Assembly (NCBI RefSeq): GCF_023805255.1
Contig: NZ_JAMSCK010000001.1
Span: 558,001-622,000, forward strand
Length of the DNA stretch: 64,000 nt
Direction of reading: 5' to 3'
Source of the DNA: Gramella jeungdoensis
Lineage (GTDB): Bacteria; Bacteroidota; Bacteroidia; Flavobacteriales; Flavobacteriaceae
The notes beneath the pieces are model-generated. The model did no database searches and was not told the DNA's origin. It worked only from the letters and a program-made list of their open reading frames with translations. The translations under genes were made by a program, and so were the position numbers. This document shows positions 7,380 through 16,318 of the stretch, one piece after another (position 1 is the stretch's first letter; each line of letters begins with the position of its first letter).

Positions 7380-8594
7380 TTAGACCATTTCGGTATCTAG
7401 CACTCCAACTTCTATCATACATTCCTTCATCATTTCGTAGGTTCTTTCAATATCATTGTCGAGACCTATTGAGAAGCGGATGAGTCCATCACTTAATCCC
7501 ATTTCCTTTTGTTCTTCCTCCGGAATCTCTGAAGATGTTGAAGTTCCCGGCGCACTGAACAGGGTTTTATAGAATCCAAGACTTACAGCCAGGTATCCCA
7601 GATTACGCTCCTGCATTAATTCCATTAGTTCATTGGCCTTATCAAGGGAACCTACATCTATAGTAAGCATTCCCCCGAAACCATAAGTCTCATTCATCAT
7701 TTTCTTAAAAATCTCATGTCCCGGATGTGATTGCAGTCCAGGGTATACGGTTTTGAATCCGTCTTCCTGGAATTTTTTGGCAAGGAACATCGCGTTATGG
7801 CTGTGCTGCTTCATACGAATATGGAGCGTTCTTAAGTTCTTCAATATCGAAGCAGCCCTTAAGCTGTCCATCGTAGGACCTAACAACATAGCCGCTCCGT
7901 CATTCACATTCCTAAGGTCATTTATGAATTCCTTTGTGCCACATACAACCCCGCCTACGGTATCGCTGCTGCCATTGATGAATTTTGTAAGACTATGTAT
8001 CACCACATCGGCTCCCAGTTTAGCAGGACTAATGGAAAGTGGAGAGAATGTATTATCTACCACCAGCTTAAGATCGTGTGATTTTGAAATTCTGGATAGA
8101 GCTTCCAGGTCGGCGATTTCTAATAAGGGATTGCTCACTGTCTCGCAATAAAGCACTTTAGTGTTATTTTGAACAGCAGCCTCAACAAGCTCAGGTTTTG
8201 TGATATCCACAAAAGTTGTATTGATCCCGAACTGGGGAGCGAAATTCTTCAGAAAAGCATAGGTTCCTCCGTAGACAGTCCTGCTACATACGATATGATC
8301 TCCGGCTTTGCAGAGTTGCATTAATACTGAAGTGATTGCTCCCATTCCTGAGGCCGAAACATTTGCTGTTTCGGTACCTTCCATTGCGGCAAGTGCTTCG
8401 CCAAGATAAAGGTTGGAAGGGGAGGAGTGTCTGGAATACAAATAACAACCTTCAGCATTTCCTTCAAAGGTGTCGAACATGGTCTTTGCCGAAAGGAAGG
8501 TGTAAGTTGATGAGTCTGAAATTGATGGATTCACTCCACCAAATTCTCCAAAATATTGTAGATCCTGAATGCGATCTGCTGGCTTATATTTCAT
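7380..8594 (-). CDS. PLP-dependent trans-sulfuration enzyme (Cys/Met metabolism family)
   Basis: A 404-residue fold-type I PLP enzyme. The PLP lysine is K204 in VIHSLTKFINGSSD, the phosphate-binding stretch is ASGMGAITSVLMQL, and VVDNTFSPLSISP holds the Asp that contacts the pyridine nitrogen. Members act as cystathionine gamma-synthase, gamma-lyase, methionine gamma-lyase or O-acetylhomoserine sulfhydrylase. The position of the methionine gamma-lyase-specific Cys (YGCT) is YGGT here, which argues against a classical methionine gamma-lyase. The gene is divergent from an Lrp-type regulator with a palindrome between them, suggesting amino-acid-responsive control of a catabolic or methionine-linked step. 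Confidence 0.85.
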   Translation of the reverse strand: MKYKPADRIQDLQYFGEFGGVNPSISDSSTYTFLSAKTMFDTFEGNAEGCYLYSRHSSPSNLYLGEALAAMEGTETANVSASGMGAITSVLMQLCKAGDHIVCSRTVYGGTYAFLKNFAPQFGINTTFVDITKPELVEAAVQNNTKVLYCETVSNPLLEIADLEALSRISKSHDLKLVVDNTFSPLSISPAKLGADVVIHSLTKFINGSSDTVGGVVCGTKEFINDLRNVNDGAAMLLGPTMDSLRAASILKNLRTLHIRMKQHSHNAMFLAKKFQEDGFKTVYPGLQSHPGHEIFKKMMNETYGFGGMLTIDVGSLDKANELMELMQERNLGYLAVSLGFYKTLFSAPGTSTSSEIPEEEQKEMGLSDGLIRFSIGLDNDIERTYEMMKECMIEVGVLDTEMV

Positions 8595-8642
8595 GACGAG
8601 TAGTTTTAGAGATCAAATTTGAAGTGAATTAGTTTTAAAACC

Positions 8643-8658
8643 AATGATATTTATCATT
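8643..8658. promoter_or_regulatory. Palindromic operator candidate for the Lrp-type regulator
   Basis: The arms AATGATA and TATCATT form a perfect dyad around two central T bases. It lies 49 bases upstream of the trans-sulfuration gene start and 75 bases upstream of the regulator start. AT-rich dyads of about 15 bp are typical Lrp/AsnC operators. Binding is inferred. Confidence 0.55.
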
Positions 8659-8682
8659 TGTAGTAAATAAATCCATGTTAAA

Positions 8683-8712
8683 TTGAATTTTTAGAATTTA
8701 AATCTATATTTA
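8683..8712 (+). promoter_or_regulatory. Promoter of the Lrp-type regulator
   Basis: TTG at 8683-8685, then exactly 19 bases, then TATATTTA at 8705-8712. This matches the Bacteroidota TTG-N19-TAnnTTTG pattern except for the last base. It predicts a start near 8718 and a leader of about 15 bases. Confidence 0.55.
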
Positions 8713-8732
8713 CCTTAAAAACTCCATATTTA

Positions 8733-9191
8733 ATGAAAATTGATCAGCTTGATAAAAGAATCCTGAAGCATATCCAGGAGGACAGTAAAAAGACCAATAA
8801 GGAGATCTCGAACGATCTTGGACTTTCAGTCACTGCAGTTTATGAAAGAATAAGAAAAATGGAAAGGGAAGGGGTGATTTCCAAATATGTGGCGCTGCTG
8901 GATCCTGAAAAGATAGAAAAGGCTTTTATGGTGCTTTGTCAGATAAAACTCATCCAGCACAAAAAGGACTTTTTAACCCGTTTTGAAAAAGAGGTTACCA
9001 GTCTCCCTGAAGTAGTGGAATGCCTGCACGTAAGTGGAGATTACGATTATATTTTAAAAGTTCTGGTTAAGGATATGAATGCTTACCGGGAATTCATGGT
9101 TACCAAACTCACCAATCTGGATCATATTGGTAGTACAAAAAGTATTTTTACCATTAATAAAGTGAAACAAACTACCATGATAGATTTATAA
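8733..9191 (+). CDS. Lrp/AsnC-family transcriptional regulator
   Basis: A 152-residue regulator. Residues 1-60 form the winged helix-turn-helix (LDKRILKHIQEDSKKTNKEI and LSVTAVYERIRKMEREGVI). Residues about 65-150 form the RAM/AsnC ligand-binding domain, including VVECLHVSGDYDYILKVLV. Such proteins assemble into octamers that bind amino acids. It is divergent from the PLP trans-sulfuration gene, and the palindrome between them suggests local control of that gene and probably autoregulation. The effector cannot be read from sequence; a sulfur or branched-chain amino acid is plausible from the neighbour. Confidence 0.9.
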   Translation: MKIDQLDKRILKHIQEDSKKTNKEISNDLGLSVTAVYERIRKMEREGVISKYVALLDPEKIEKAFMVLCQIKLIQHKKDFLTRFEKEVTSLPEVVECLHVSGDYDYILKVLVKDMNAYREFMVTKLTNLDHIGSTKSIFTINKVKQTTMIDL

Positions 9192-9431
9192 TTCTTAAAA
9201 GTTTAAGATGTCTGGTACAGTGCATTGCGCATTGCAGCGAATAGTCGTATTTTTAATGAAATGATTTTCAAACGATCAAATATTACAATACCAGGGTTGG
9301 AGTGCTTGCTTTTATCGTTAAAGGGTAAAGGATTCCAAAGTTTATTCTAAAGGTCTGTATATCAATAAAAAGCAAGTCGGGTCTCGCTTAGTTGTCCCGA
9401 GATTAAAAAGAAAATATAATTCATTATTCCT

Positions 9432-9827
9432 TTGAAAATTAAAACACTTATAATAATCATTTTGGCCGCTATAATAGGTGAGATTGTTTTAGTGCTTCTA
9501 ACCACTGTTGCGCAGGAAATTCTGGTGGATGGTGTTCATTTTGGAATTTCTTCAAATAAAGATTTGATAATTGGTGGTTTGGCGACCCTTATAGCTGGGA
9601 TATTAACAGGGTTCGTTACATCATTCCTTGGGGGTGGTAGCAAATGGCCAGTGAGTATTATCTCTTTTTTAATAGTTCTAGAAACCTTTCTCCTGATATA
9701 TTTTCAGAAAATAAATAATCCGGTCTGGTTTTCCATTCTTTCTTCACTTTCCCTTATAGCTTCTGTTTGGGTTGGATTCTACATACATAATAAAAATAAA
9801 AACCGATTAAAAATTCGTTTCAGCTAA
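9432..9827 (+). CDS. Small four-helix membrane protein of unknown function
   Basis: 131 residues starting at TTG. Four hydrophobic segments are visible at about 3-25, 37-62, 72-90 and 95-117, with a basic C-terminal tail (NKNKNRLKIRFS). The second segment is Gly-rich (GGLATLIAGILTGFVTSFLGGGS). I do not recognise the family. The 240 bases upstream hold no other gene. It lies between the Lrp regulator and lpd with no clear operon link. The start is uncertain because no in-frame ATG is near; TTG gives a plausible N-terminal membrane helix. Confidence 0.6.
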   Translation: MKIKTLIIIILAAIIGEIVLVLLTTVAQEILVDGVHFGISSNKDLIIGGLATLIAGILTGFVTSFLGGGSKWPVSIISFLIVLETFLLIYFQKINNPVWFSILSSLSLIASVWVGFYIHNKNKNRLKIRFS

Positions 9828-9897
9828 CACCTGTCTTCCATAAAACATTTGTATTTTTACGGTCAATTTGTTAAAAAAATCAGTAAAAAGAAAAATT

Positions 9898-11301
9898 ATG
9901 AGTACATATGATGTTGCAGTTATAGGATCGGGTCCCGGTGGTTATGTAGCTGCTATTCGCTGCGCACAATTGGGAATGAAAACTGCAATCATAGAAAAAT
10001 ATTCAACTCTTGGAGGAACCTGTCTTAATGTAGGATGTATCCCTAGTAAAGCACTTCTTGATTCTTCTCACCATTATCATGATGCGATCAAGCATTTTGA
10101 AGATCATGGTATCGAAATTCCCGGGGAAGTAAAACTAAACCTCGAAAAAATGATGGAACGCAAAGCTTCTGTTGTAAGCCAGACCTGCGATGGAGTAAAG
10201 TTCCTGATGGATAAGAATAAGATTGATGTATTTGAAGGTTTAGGCTCCTTTAAGGATAAAACTCATATCAACATAGATAAAGATGGTGAAACTCAAACCA
10301 TCGAGGCAAAAAAGACCATTATTGCAACAGGTTCCAAGCCATCTAATCTTCCATTTATCGAACTGGATAAGGAAAGAGTGATCACTTCAACTGAGGCTTT
10401 AAAGCTAAAGGAAGTGCCAAAGCATATGATCGTGATTGGTGGTGGTGTGATCGGGCTTGAACTTGGTCAGGTTTACCGCCGTCTTGGAGCTGAAGTGACT
10501 GTGGTTGAATTCCTGGATAGAATTATCCCAACAATGGATAGCGCACTTTCTAAAGAGCTTCAGAAGGTGTTGAAAAAACAGGGAATGAAGTTCCATACCA
10601 GCACCAAAGTAAAATCTGTTGAAAGAATTGGAGACGAGATCACTATCAAAGCCGATGATAAAAAAGGCAAGGAGATTGAATTAAAAGGAGATTACTGTCT
10701 GGTTTCTGTTGGACGCCGTCCGTACACTGACGGACTGAATGCAGAAGCTGCCGGAGTAAAGGTTGATGATAAGGGAAGAGTGGAAGTGAACGATCATCTT
10801 CAAACAAACATTGAGAATATCTACGCGATTGGTGATGTGGTTCGCGGAGCCATGCTTGCTCATAAAGCTGAAGAAGAAGGAACGATGGTTGCTGAATTAA
10901 TTGCTGGCCAGAAACCACATATCGATTATAACCTGATTCCAGGTGTTGTATATACCTGGCCTGAAGTTGCTGCGGTTGGTAAAACTGAAGAGCAATTGAA
11001 GGAAGAAGGAGTAAAATATAAAGAAGGGAAATTCCCTATGCGTGCACTTGGGCGTTCAAGAGCAAGTGGAGATATTGATGGACTTGTTAAGATTCTTGCT
11101 GATGAAAAGACCGATGAGGTACTTGGAATTCATATGATCGGAGCCAGAACAGCAGATCTAATTGCCGAAGCGGTTACAGCGATGGAATTCAGAGCATCGG
11201 CTGAAGATATCTCACGCATGAGCCATGCTCACCCAACCTATGCTGAGGCGGTAAAAGAAGCCGCACTTGCTGCTACAGAGAACAGACCTTTACATATTTA
11301 A
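9898..11301 (+). CDS. lpd: Dihydrolipoyl dehydrogenase (E3)
   Basis: A 467-residue flavoprotein that reoxidises dihydrolipoamide in the pyruvate, 2-oxoglutarate and branched-chain dehydrogenase complexes and in glycine cleavage. It has the FAD motif VIGSGPGGYVAA, the redox-active disulphide C42/C47 in GGTCLNVGCIPSK, the NAD motif VIGGGVIGLELGQ and the C-terminal base region MSHAHPTYAEAV. I chose ATG 9898 (MSTYDVAVIG) rather than the upstream in-frame extension because it places the FAD strand at the usual residue 4. Transcribed alone, with a terminator downstream. Confidence 0.95.
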   Translation: MSTYDVAVIGSGPGGYVAAIRCAQLGMKTAIIEKYSTLGGTCLNVGCIPSKALLDSSHHYHDAIKHFEDHGIEIPGEVKLNLEKMMERKASVVSQTCDGVKFLMDKNKIDVFEGLGSFKDKTHINIDKDGETQTIEAKKTIIATGSKPSNLPFIELDKERVITSTEALKLKEVPKHMIVIGGGVIGLELGQVYRRLGAEVTVVEFLDRIIPTMDSALSKELQKVLKKQGMKFHTSTKVKSVERIGDEITIKADDKKGKEIELKGDYCLVSVGRRPYTDGLNAEAAGVKVDDKGRVEVNDHLQTNIENIYAIGDVVRGAMLAHKAEEEGTMVAELIAGQKPHIDYNLIPGVVYTWPEVAAVGKTEEQLKEEGVKYKEGKFPMRALGRSRASGDIDGLVKILADEKTDEVLGIHMIGARTADLIAEAVTAMEFRASAEDISRMSHAHPTYAEAVKEAALAATENRPLHI

Positions 11302-11340
11302 TCTTATTTTGATCTCTCGACTAAGTTCGAGCGGACAATA

Positions 11341-11367
11341 AAAAACCATCCAATTTGGGTGGTTTTT
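11341..11367 (+). terminator. Terminator of lpd
   Basis: AAAACCATCC pairs with GGGTGGTTTT (one G-U pair) around AATTT, followed by TTTTTTATTT. It lies 40 bases beyond the lpd stop. Confidence 0.8.
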
Positions 11368-11395
11368 TTATTTGGTAAGCTGAGTGGTTTCATAT

Positions 11396-11422
11396 GTCAC
11401 GCTGAGCGGAGTCGAAGCGTCT
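11396..11422. repeat. Interspersed GTCA...GGAGTCGAAGCGTCT-type repeat
   Basis: The reverse strand reads AGACGCTTCGACTCCGCTCAGCGTGAC. This resembles a short interspersed element seen between genes in many Bacteroidota (recalled, not searched). A degenerate relative is present at 53252-53278. It lies between the converging lpd and TPR-lipoprotein genes. Confidence 0.5.
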
Positions 11423-11430
11423 AAAAAGAT

Positions 11431-13152
11431 CTATTTTATCCTCGATGAATTTATCTCAATATCAGCTCCCTTCCAGCTTTTGGAGATAAGCTGGTCCATC
11501 CTTTTTACATTCTCCTGATCATTGAGATTTTCATAAGCCAGCCTCATACCATGTTGCGCCCATCCGTTTTTAGGAAGTCTTCTTAGATCTTCTTCATAAG
11601 TGGCAATAGCATCTTTATATTTACCTGCTTCAATCTGAACAGCTCCAAGGTGATGTCTTACTGAAAAGAACCAGTCTGGTGGTTCATCATAGTTGAGGGA
11701 ATCTTCGATCTCTACGGCTTCTTTCAGTAAAGCTATGCTTTCATCATATTTTTCCTGGTTTGCCAGGATCTCAGCCTTTAAAACCCGTTTAGCGATCTGC
11801 ATTAAAGTGGAAACCGAATTGATCTCCCAGATTGTCACATCTTCCAGGCTTTCATCTTCCGAAAGATTTTCAAGATTCTTCAGCTTAATACTGGCGTTTT
11901 CAAGGTCATTATTAGCCATATAGGCCATACCCTGGGCGTATTCCTTTACCGCTTTTAAATAGGGCAGGTCATAAGTGTTAAATTCAGAATTGATCAATTC
12001 ATTCCAGCGTCCCAGTTTTACCTCTACATATAATGGTATGGAATAGTAATGTTGAAGAGTTCCCCATCCGGGTTCTTTCATTAGGTCGGGATGCACATGT
12101 TCAGATAATTTATTGGCGCCGATCATCGCCCATTCACTATTGCCTTCCAGTGTTGCAGTTGCAGCAAGAAAATGGTAATTATGTGGGTAATAGGCCAGGG
12201 GATAGGCTCCCTGGGCATGACAGGCACTTACATAAATACTGTCAACCTCTACAGCCCTGATATTTGCAACTGTACCCTTATGATATTCCCCGGTTCTTAT
12301 ATAAACATGGGAAGGCATATGTACCAGGTGGCCTGAGCCGGAAACGAGTCCGTCATCAAAGGCCTTTGCTGCCGCATTGGCTCTGTCAGGGGTGTTGGAA
12401 GCTTCCACCGCATGTATATAGAAATGATTGGCACCGGGATGTTTGGGATTCTTTTTTAGAATGTTTTCCAGCAGTCCAACGATCTCGGGAGTCCATTCTT
12501 TAGGCTTTCCCTGCTTATCAAATAGATCCCATGGATGTAGATTCATAATGGATTCGGCATAGATGGAAGCAATATTTTCATCATCCGGATATTGTTGATA
12601 GACTTTTTTCATCGCCTGGCTATAGGCTATATCAAGATCGCTTCGGTCTTCCACCGGTTCTTTTACATAACGCTGTGCCATGGCATTGATGAGTGCTCTT
12701 TCTTTTTCGGAATCTGATCCTATTTCCTTTGCTTTCTGAATGGCCTCATAGGCTCGCTGGTAATTGTCATCTTCCATTCCAGCGTTGTAATTAGGTCCCA
12801 GCACATAGGCATATCCCCAGTAGCACATTGCACATTCAGGGTCCACCCTGGTTGCGTAGTAAAAGGACCTGGCTGCTTCGGCATGATTAAAACCATAAGC
12901 CAATACCAGACCCTGGTTGAAATATTTCTGAGCTTCTGCACTCTCCGTTTGAATAGGATACTTAACAGCATCCAGACCATCAAATAATGGAGCCTTATTA
13001 TCAGATTTATACCAGTCTGCATCTGTAACTTGTGGCGCACAGCCATATTTACTTTCTGGTGGTTCCTTTATGCTTACCTCTTCCGATTCTTTTTCAGAAT
13101 TCTTACAGGCAAGGATTAAAAAGAGAAGAACCATGAATACTTTTACCTTCAT
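11431..13152 (-). CDS. TPR-repeat lipoprotein
   Basis: 573 residues. The N-terminus MKVKVFMVLLFLILACKNSE is a lipoprotein signal with Cys16, so the protein is anchored in the envelope. Tetratricopeptide-like helical pairs are visible: YFNQGLVLAYGFNHAEAARS (about 79-98) and, near the C-terminus, KAEILANQEKYDESIALLKE and LGAVQIEAGKYKDAIATYEED. The middle carries conserved Cys/Trp/His-rich stretches (DPECAMCYWGYAYVLGPNYN, HLVHMPSHVYIRTGEY). It is a recognisable, widespread family of unknown biochemical role. It stands alone, convergent with lpd. Confidence 0.8.
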   Translation of the reverse strand: MKVKVFMVLLFLILACKNSEKESEEVSIKEPPESKYGCAPQVTDADWYKSDNKAPLFDGLDAVKYPIQTESAEAQKYFNQGLVLAYGFNHAEAARSFYYATRVDPECAMCYWGYAYVLGPNYNAGMEDDNYQRAYEAIQKAKEIGSDSEKERALINAMAQRYVKEPVEDRSDLDIAYSQAMKKVYQQYPDDENIASIYAESIMNLHPWDLFDKQGKPKEWTPEIVGLLENILKKNPKHPGANHFYIHAVEASNTPDRANAAAKAFDDGLVSGSGHLVHMPSHVYIRTGEYHKGTVANIRAVEVDSIYVSACHAQGAYPLAYYPHNYHFLAATATLEGNSEWAMIGANKLSEHVHPDLMKEPGWGTLQHYYSIPLYVEVKLGRWNELINSEFNTYDLPYLKAVKEYAQGMAYMANNDLENASIKLKNLENLSEDESLEDVTIWEINSVSTLMQIAKRVLKAEILANQEKYDESIALLKEAVEIEDSLNYDEPPDWFFSVRHHLGAVQIEAGKYKDAIATYEEDLRRLPKNGWAQHGMRLAYENLNDQENVKRMDQLISKSWKGADIEINSSRIK

Positions 13153-13282
13153 GATCGAATATTTTGGTTAGAAAAAATCCGGGGAGGTTCTTATAAAAGT
13201 ACAAAATGCAGAGGAAAAATTTATGATTTTCGAATCAGAACATTCACTACCTTTAATAGGTTAATTCTAAATTTTAGAAATC

Positions 13283-13390
13283 ATGGGAAAAGATAAATCT
13301 CCCTCAAAGAACACGGCTAAGAAGGAGCCGACGATGAGTTTAAAGGAAAAACGTGCGGCCAAAGCAGCAAAAAGAAAGAACAGAACTTAA
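13283..13390 (+). CDS. Tiny basic protein, 35 residues
   Basis: An ATG-started reading frame ending TAA encodes a highly charged peptide (MGKDKSPSKNTAKKEP then TMSLKEKRAAKAAKRKNRT). There are 13 Lys/Arg residues and no hydrophobic core, so it is probably disordered or nucleic-acid binding. Similar Lys-rich mini-proteins occur in Flavobacteriaceae (recalled). It stands alone between two minus-strand genes. Coding status rests on the clean start, stop and biased composition. Confidence 0.55.
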   Translation: MGKDKSPSKNTAKKEPTMSLKEKRAAKAAKRKNRT

Positions 13391-13406
13391 ACTAATTACC
13401 AGCAAA

Positions 13407-14285
13407 CTATGCCAGATTTATTGAATAACTGGCATTAAATTCTTTAGCAGGCATCAGTTGAATGATGCCTTCTTTATTTTTTAGCTTTTGATCTGTTTTT
13501 TCAACATCAGCAATTCCTAGCCATGGCTCAATGCATACATAGTGAGCCCCGGGCTTGGCCCAGATGCCAAGGTTGGTGAAATCTTTGTATTCTACCGATA
13601 GTATTTTTCCGTTTTTCCGGCTCAACAAGTCTGCTTTCTTTGATGGAATGTCTTTAAAGATTAGAGCATCATTATTAAAGGTCTTTTTTGTTAGCCGGAT
13701 CTTTCGATCCTTATTCAGAACAGGTTCGGTCTTGTGACTTACCAGTCCTTCATTGTTAAGGATGAATTTTTCAAGATCCATATTCTGGTCAAATTCGATC
13801 AAATAATCGCTGATCTCTTCACCTTCAAAAAGACAAATATTGAATGCCGGATGCCCGCCCAGGGAAAAATAAATTGGTTTCGAGTCCAGGTTAATAACTT
13901 TATGATCTATTTCCAGGGATTTGGCAGTAAGTTTAAAACTGATCCTGAAGTCGAATTTAAACGGGTAGATTTTCAGACTTTCCTCTGAATAAATAAGTTC
14001 AAAAACGAGCTGGTCTTCAGCTTTTTCTTTGAGCCTTACGTTTTCATTATAGCGCACAAAGCCATGTTTTGGCATTTCATATTCACGGCCTTCATATTTA
14101 TATTTACCTTCTTTAAGGACTCCAATTACCGGAAAAAGGTTAGGAGCGTGGCTTGGCCAAACTTTAGGATCGGCCTGCCATATATGTTCCATACCTGTTT
14201 CTTTATTTACCAGGCTGCACAGTTCGGCCCCGGTTTCCTGGACTGTGATCTTTAAAAATTCATTTTCGGCAGAATACTTCTTCAA
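13407..14285 (-). CDS. Aldose 1-epimerase family protein (LacX-like branch)
   Basis: A 292-residue cytoplasmic protein of the galactose-mutarotase-like fold. Visible blocks are GAELCSLVNKETGMEHIWQ, PNLFPVIG, YEMPKHGFVR, FSLGGHPAFNI (catalytic His region) and CIEPWLGIADV (C-terminal Glu). It belongs to the shorter LacX-like branch rather than true GalM, so its sugar may be phosphorylated or undefined. It stands alone and is about 7 kb from the galactose genes, so a role in galactose use is not implied. Two true GalM-like proteins occur elsewhere in the window. Confidence 0.8.
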   Translation of the reverse strand: MKKYSAENEFLKITVQETGAELCSLVNKETGMEHIWQADPKVWPSHAPNLFPVIGVLKEGKYKYEGREYEMPKHGFVRYNENVRLKEKAEDQLVFELIYSEESLKIYPFKFDFRISFKLTAKSLEIDHKVINLDSKPIYFSLGGHPAFNICLFEGEEISDYLIEFDQNMDLEKFILNNEGLVSHKTEPVLNKDRKIRLTKKTFNNDALIFKDIPSKKADLLSRKNGKILSVEYKDFTNLGIWAKPGAHYVCIEPWLGIADVEKTDQKLKNKEGIIQLMPAKEFNASYSINLA

Positions 14286-14390
14286 AATAATTCTATTTTT
14301 TTTCTAAAGTTACAATTCTATCAGCGAGCTGAAAACCCTGACAAATGCAACTTCAAATTTTTAGGTATTTTAGACAAAAATTCTGTGTAA

Positions 14391-14927
14391 ATGAAAAATA
14401 TCCTGGCTTTTGCAGGTTCTAATAGCAGCGTATCTATTAATCAGCAGCTTCTGGAAAATATAGTAGGCCGTATTCAGGGGCATAATATCAAATTGATAAA
14501 ACTTACAGATTATCCTTTGCCGATTTATAGTAGGGATATTGAAGTGAATGATGGAATTCCTGATAATGTGAAGAAAATAAAAGAACTTATAGATTCGCAT
14601 GATGCCCTTGTGGTGGCTGTGAACGAGCACAATGGGGCTTCTTCAGCTTTTTTCAAAAATAATATAGACTGGTTGTCTCGACTAAAACGAAATTTTCTGG
14701 ACGGAAAGCAGATCCTGCTTTTTAGTACTTCGCCTGGAAAAAGGGGGGCAAAATCATCTCTGGAATATACCAGACACATTTTTGCCCGTTTTGGCGGACA
14801 GGTAATTGAAAGTTTTAGTTTCCCTTCGTTCAAGGATAATTTTGAAGATGGAAAGGTAATTAACGAAGTACTAGATATGGGAATTGAGGATGTGCTTACT
14901 ACCTTTGCACATCAAATCGAGAATTAA
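14391..14927 (+). CDS. NADPH-dependent FMN reductase-type flavoprotein
   Basis: A 178-residue flavodoxin-like protein. The phosphate-binding loop is AFAGSNSSVSINQQLL, followed by DALVVAVNEHNGASSAFFKN (flavin-contacting loop) and LLFSTSPGKRGAK. Family members reduce FMN, quinones or azo dyes with NAD(P)H. There is no signal peptide. The next gene, pabB, starts on the base after this stop codon, so the two are co-translated. Substrate unknown. Confidence 0.82.
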   Translation: MKNILAFAGSNSSVSINQQLLENIVGRIQGHNIKLIKLTDYPLPIYSRDIEVNDGIPDNVKKIKELIDSHDALVVAVNEHNGASSAFFKNNIDWLSRLKRNFLDGKQILLFSTSPGKRGAKSSLEYTRHIFARFGGQVIESFSFPSFKDNFEDGKVINEVLDMGIEDVLTTFAHQIEN

Positions 14928-16220
14928 GTGCGCACTTCCAGAATTTTTCCTTTAAATAATCCTGCTAAATTCAAAGAACAACTACTTACTTGGGGAAGCC
15001 GGTTCTCTGAGGTCGCTTGGCTGGATAGTAATGAATATGAGCTGGAAACTGGGGAGTATGAGGCTGTTCTTGCCGTGGAAGCTTTTACGGCTATAAAGAC
15101 AGATTATCAGAATGCCTTTGATAAACTGAGAGAATACCAGGAAACCACCGCCGACTGGATCTTTGGTTATATGAGCTATGATCTGAAAAATGATGTGGAA
15201 GACCTTCATTCATCTAATTTTGATGGACTTCATTTCCCGGAGCTTTATTTTTTTCAGCCACAGAAACTGGTCTTTCTTAAAGAAGGAAAGATAGAATTCC
15301 AGTATCTGCGCATGGTGGATGATGAGATTGAAGAAGATTATAATGAGATATGTAGATTAGAAAATCTGTCTGTTGCGGGTAGAAAACCTGTTGAGGTATC
15401 CCCACGAATTTCTAAAGAGGAATATAAAAATAGAGTGGAGGCTATGTTGAGACATATTCATAGGGGAGATATTTACGAAGCTAATTTTTGCCAGGAATTT
15501 TATGCCGAGAATGTAAAAATTGATGCTCTTGATATCTACAGATCCCTCAACCAAATATCAACGCCGCCTTTTGCTGTTTATCTGAAGCTTGAAAATTTCA
15601 ATCTTATATCGGCCTCACCTGAGCGTTATCTCAAGAAGAAGGGAAGAGATTTATTATCTCAGCCAATCAAGGGAACAGCCCGACGTGCCGCCAACGTGGA
15701 GGAAGATCTCAGGATTGCAGCCGAACTGGCCATTGATCCCAAGGAACAATCTGAAAATGTGATGATCGTAGACCTTGTAAGGAACGATCTTTCGAGAATC
15801 GCTGAAAAGGGTAGTGTGCAGGTAGACGAATTATGCAAAGTTTATACCTTCAGGCAGGTACACCAGCTTATTTCGAGCGTCACCGCGAGGCTTGCCGAAG
15901 GCATTCCGCCGGTTGAAGCCATCCGGAGTAGTTTTCCCATGGGAAGCATGACCGGCGCACCAAAGATTTCGGCCATGAAGATCATAGAGGAGCTTGAAGA
16001 ATCCAAACGCGGACTTTACAGCGGGGCTGTAGGTTATTTTACTCCACAGGGCGATTTTGATTTCAACGTGGTGATAAGGAGTATACTTTATAACTCACAA
16101 AACAGATATTTGTCATTTTCGGTAGGTGGCGCGATCACCGCGAAATCTGACCCTGAAAAGGAATATGAGGAATGCTTGCTCAAGGCAAGAGCGATGCGCG
16201 AAGTGCTGACCAACCTATAG
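14928..16220 (+). CDS. pabB: Aminodeoxychorismate synthase component I
   Basis: A 430-residue chorismate-utilising enzyme that makes 4-amino-4-deoxychorismate for folate synthesis. The motif QPIKGTARRA identifies PabB: the Lys in PIKGT forms a covalent intermediate, whereas anthranilate synthase has PIAGT. Other blocks are MIVDLVRNDLSRIAEKGSV and FPMGSMTGAPKISAMKIIEE. The start is GTG at 14928, directly after the FMN-reductase stop. No pabA glutaminase or pabC lyase is beside it. MenF/EntC-type isochorismate synthases are excluded by the PIKGT and GAPK motifs. Confidence 0.9.
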   Translation: MRTSRIFPLNNPAKFKEQLLTWGSRFSEVAWLDSNEYELETGEYEAVLAVEAFTAIKTDYQNAFDKLREYQETTADWIFGYMSYDLKNDVEDLHSSNFDGLHFPELYFFQPQKLVFLKEGKIEFQYLRMVDDEIEEDYNEICRLENLSVAGRKPVEVSPRISKEEYKNRVEAMLRHIHRGDIYEANFCQEFYAENVKIDALDIYRSLNQISTPPFAVYLKLENFNLISASPERYLKKKGRDLLSQPIKGTARRAANVEEDLRIAAELAIDPKEQSENVMIVDLVRNDLSRIAEKGSVQVDELCKVYTFRQVHQLISSVTARLAEGIPPVEAIRSSFPMGSMTGAPKISAMKIIEELEESKRGLYSGAVGYFTPQGDFDFNVVIRSILYNSQNRYLSFSVGGAITAKSDPEKEYEECLLKARAMREVLTNL

Positions 16221-16303
16221 CCATTTAAAACTGCAATTTTAATTTCCTGGATAGACACAAAAAAAGTCCGTCCCCACAGAGGGGATTTAGAAGTGCACTT
16301 TTG

Positions 16304-16311
16304 TATATTTG
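16304..16311 (+). promoter_or_regulatory. Possible -7 element for tilS
   Basis: TATATTTG matches TAnnTTTG exactly but lies only 7 bases before the tilS ATG, so the message would be nearly leaderless. No TTG lies at the proper distance upstream. Weak call. Confidence 0.25.
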
Positions 16312-16318
16312 GTAAGCG

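Noticed and set aside
7380-8594. Naming the PLP enzyme methionine gamma-lyase
   Set aside because: The characteristic Cys of that enzyme is replaced by Gly (YGGT), so only the wider trans-sulfuration family is supported.
9192-9431. Tandem GCATTGCGCATTGC and partial hairpins in the gap before the small membrane protein
   Set aside because: The repeat is only two 7-base units and no coding, RNA or regulatory pattern supports a feature.
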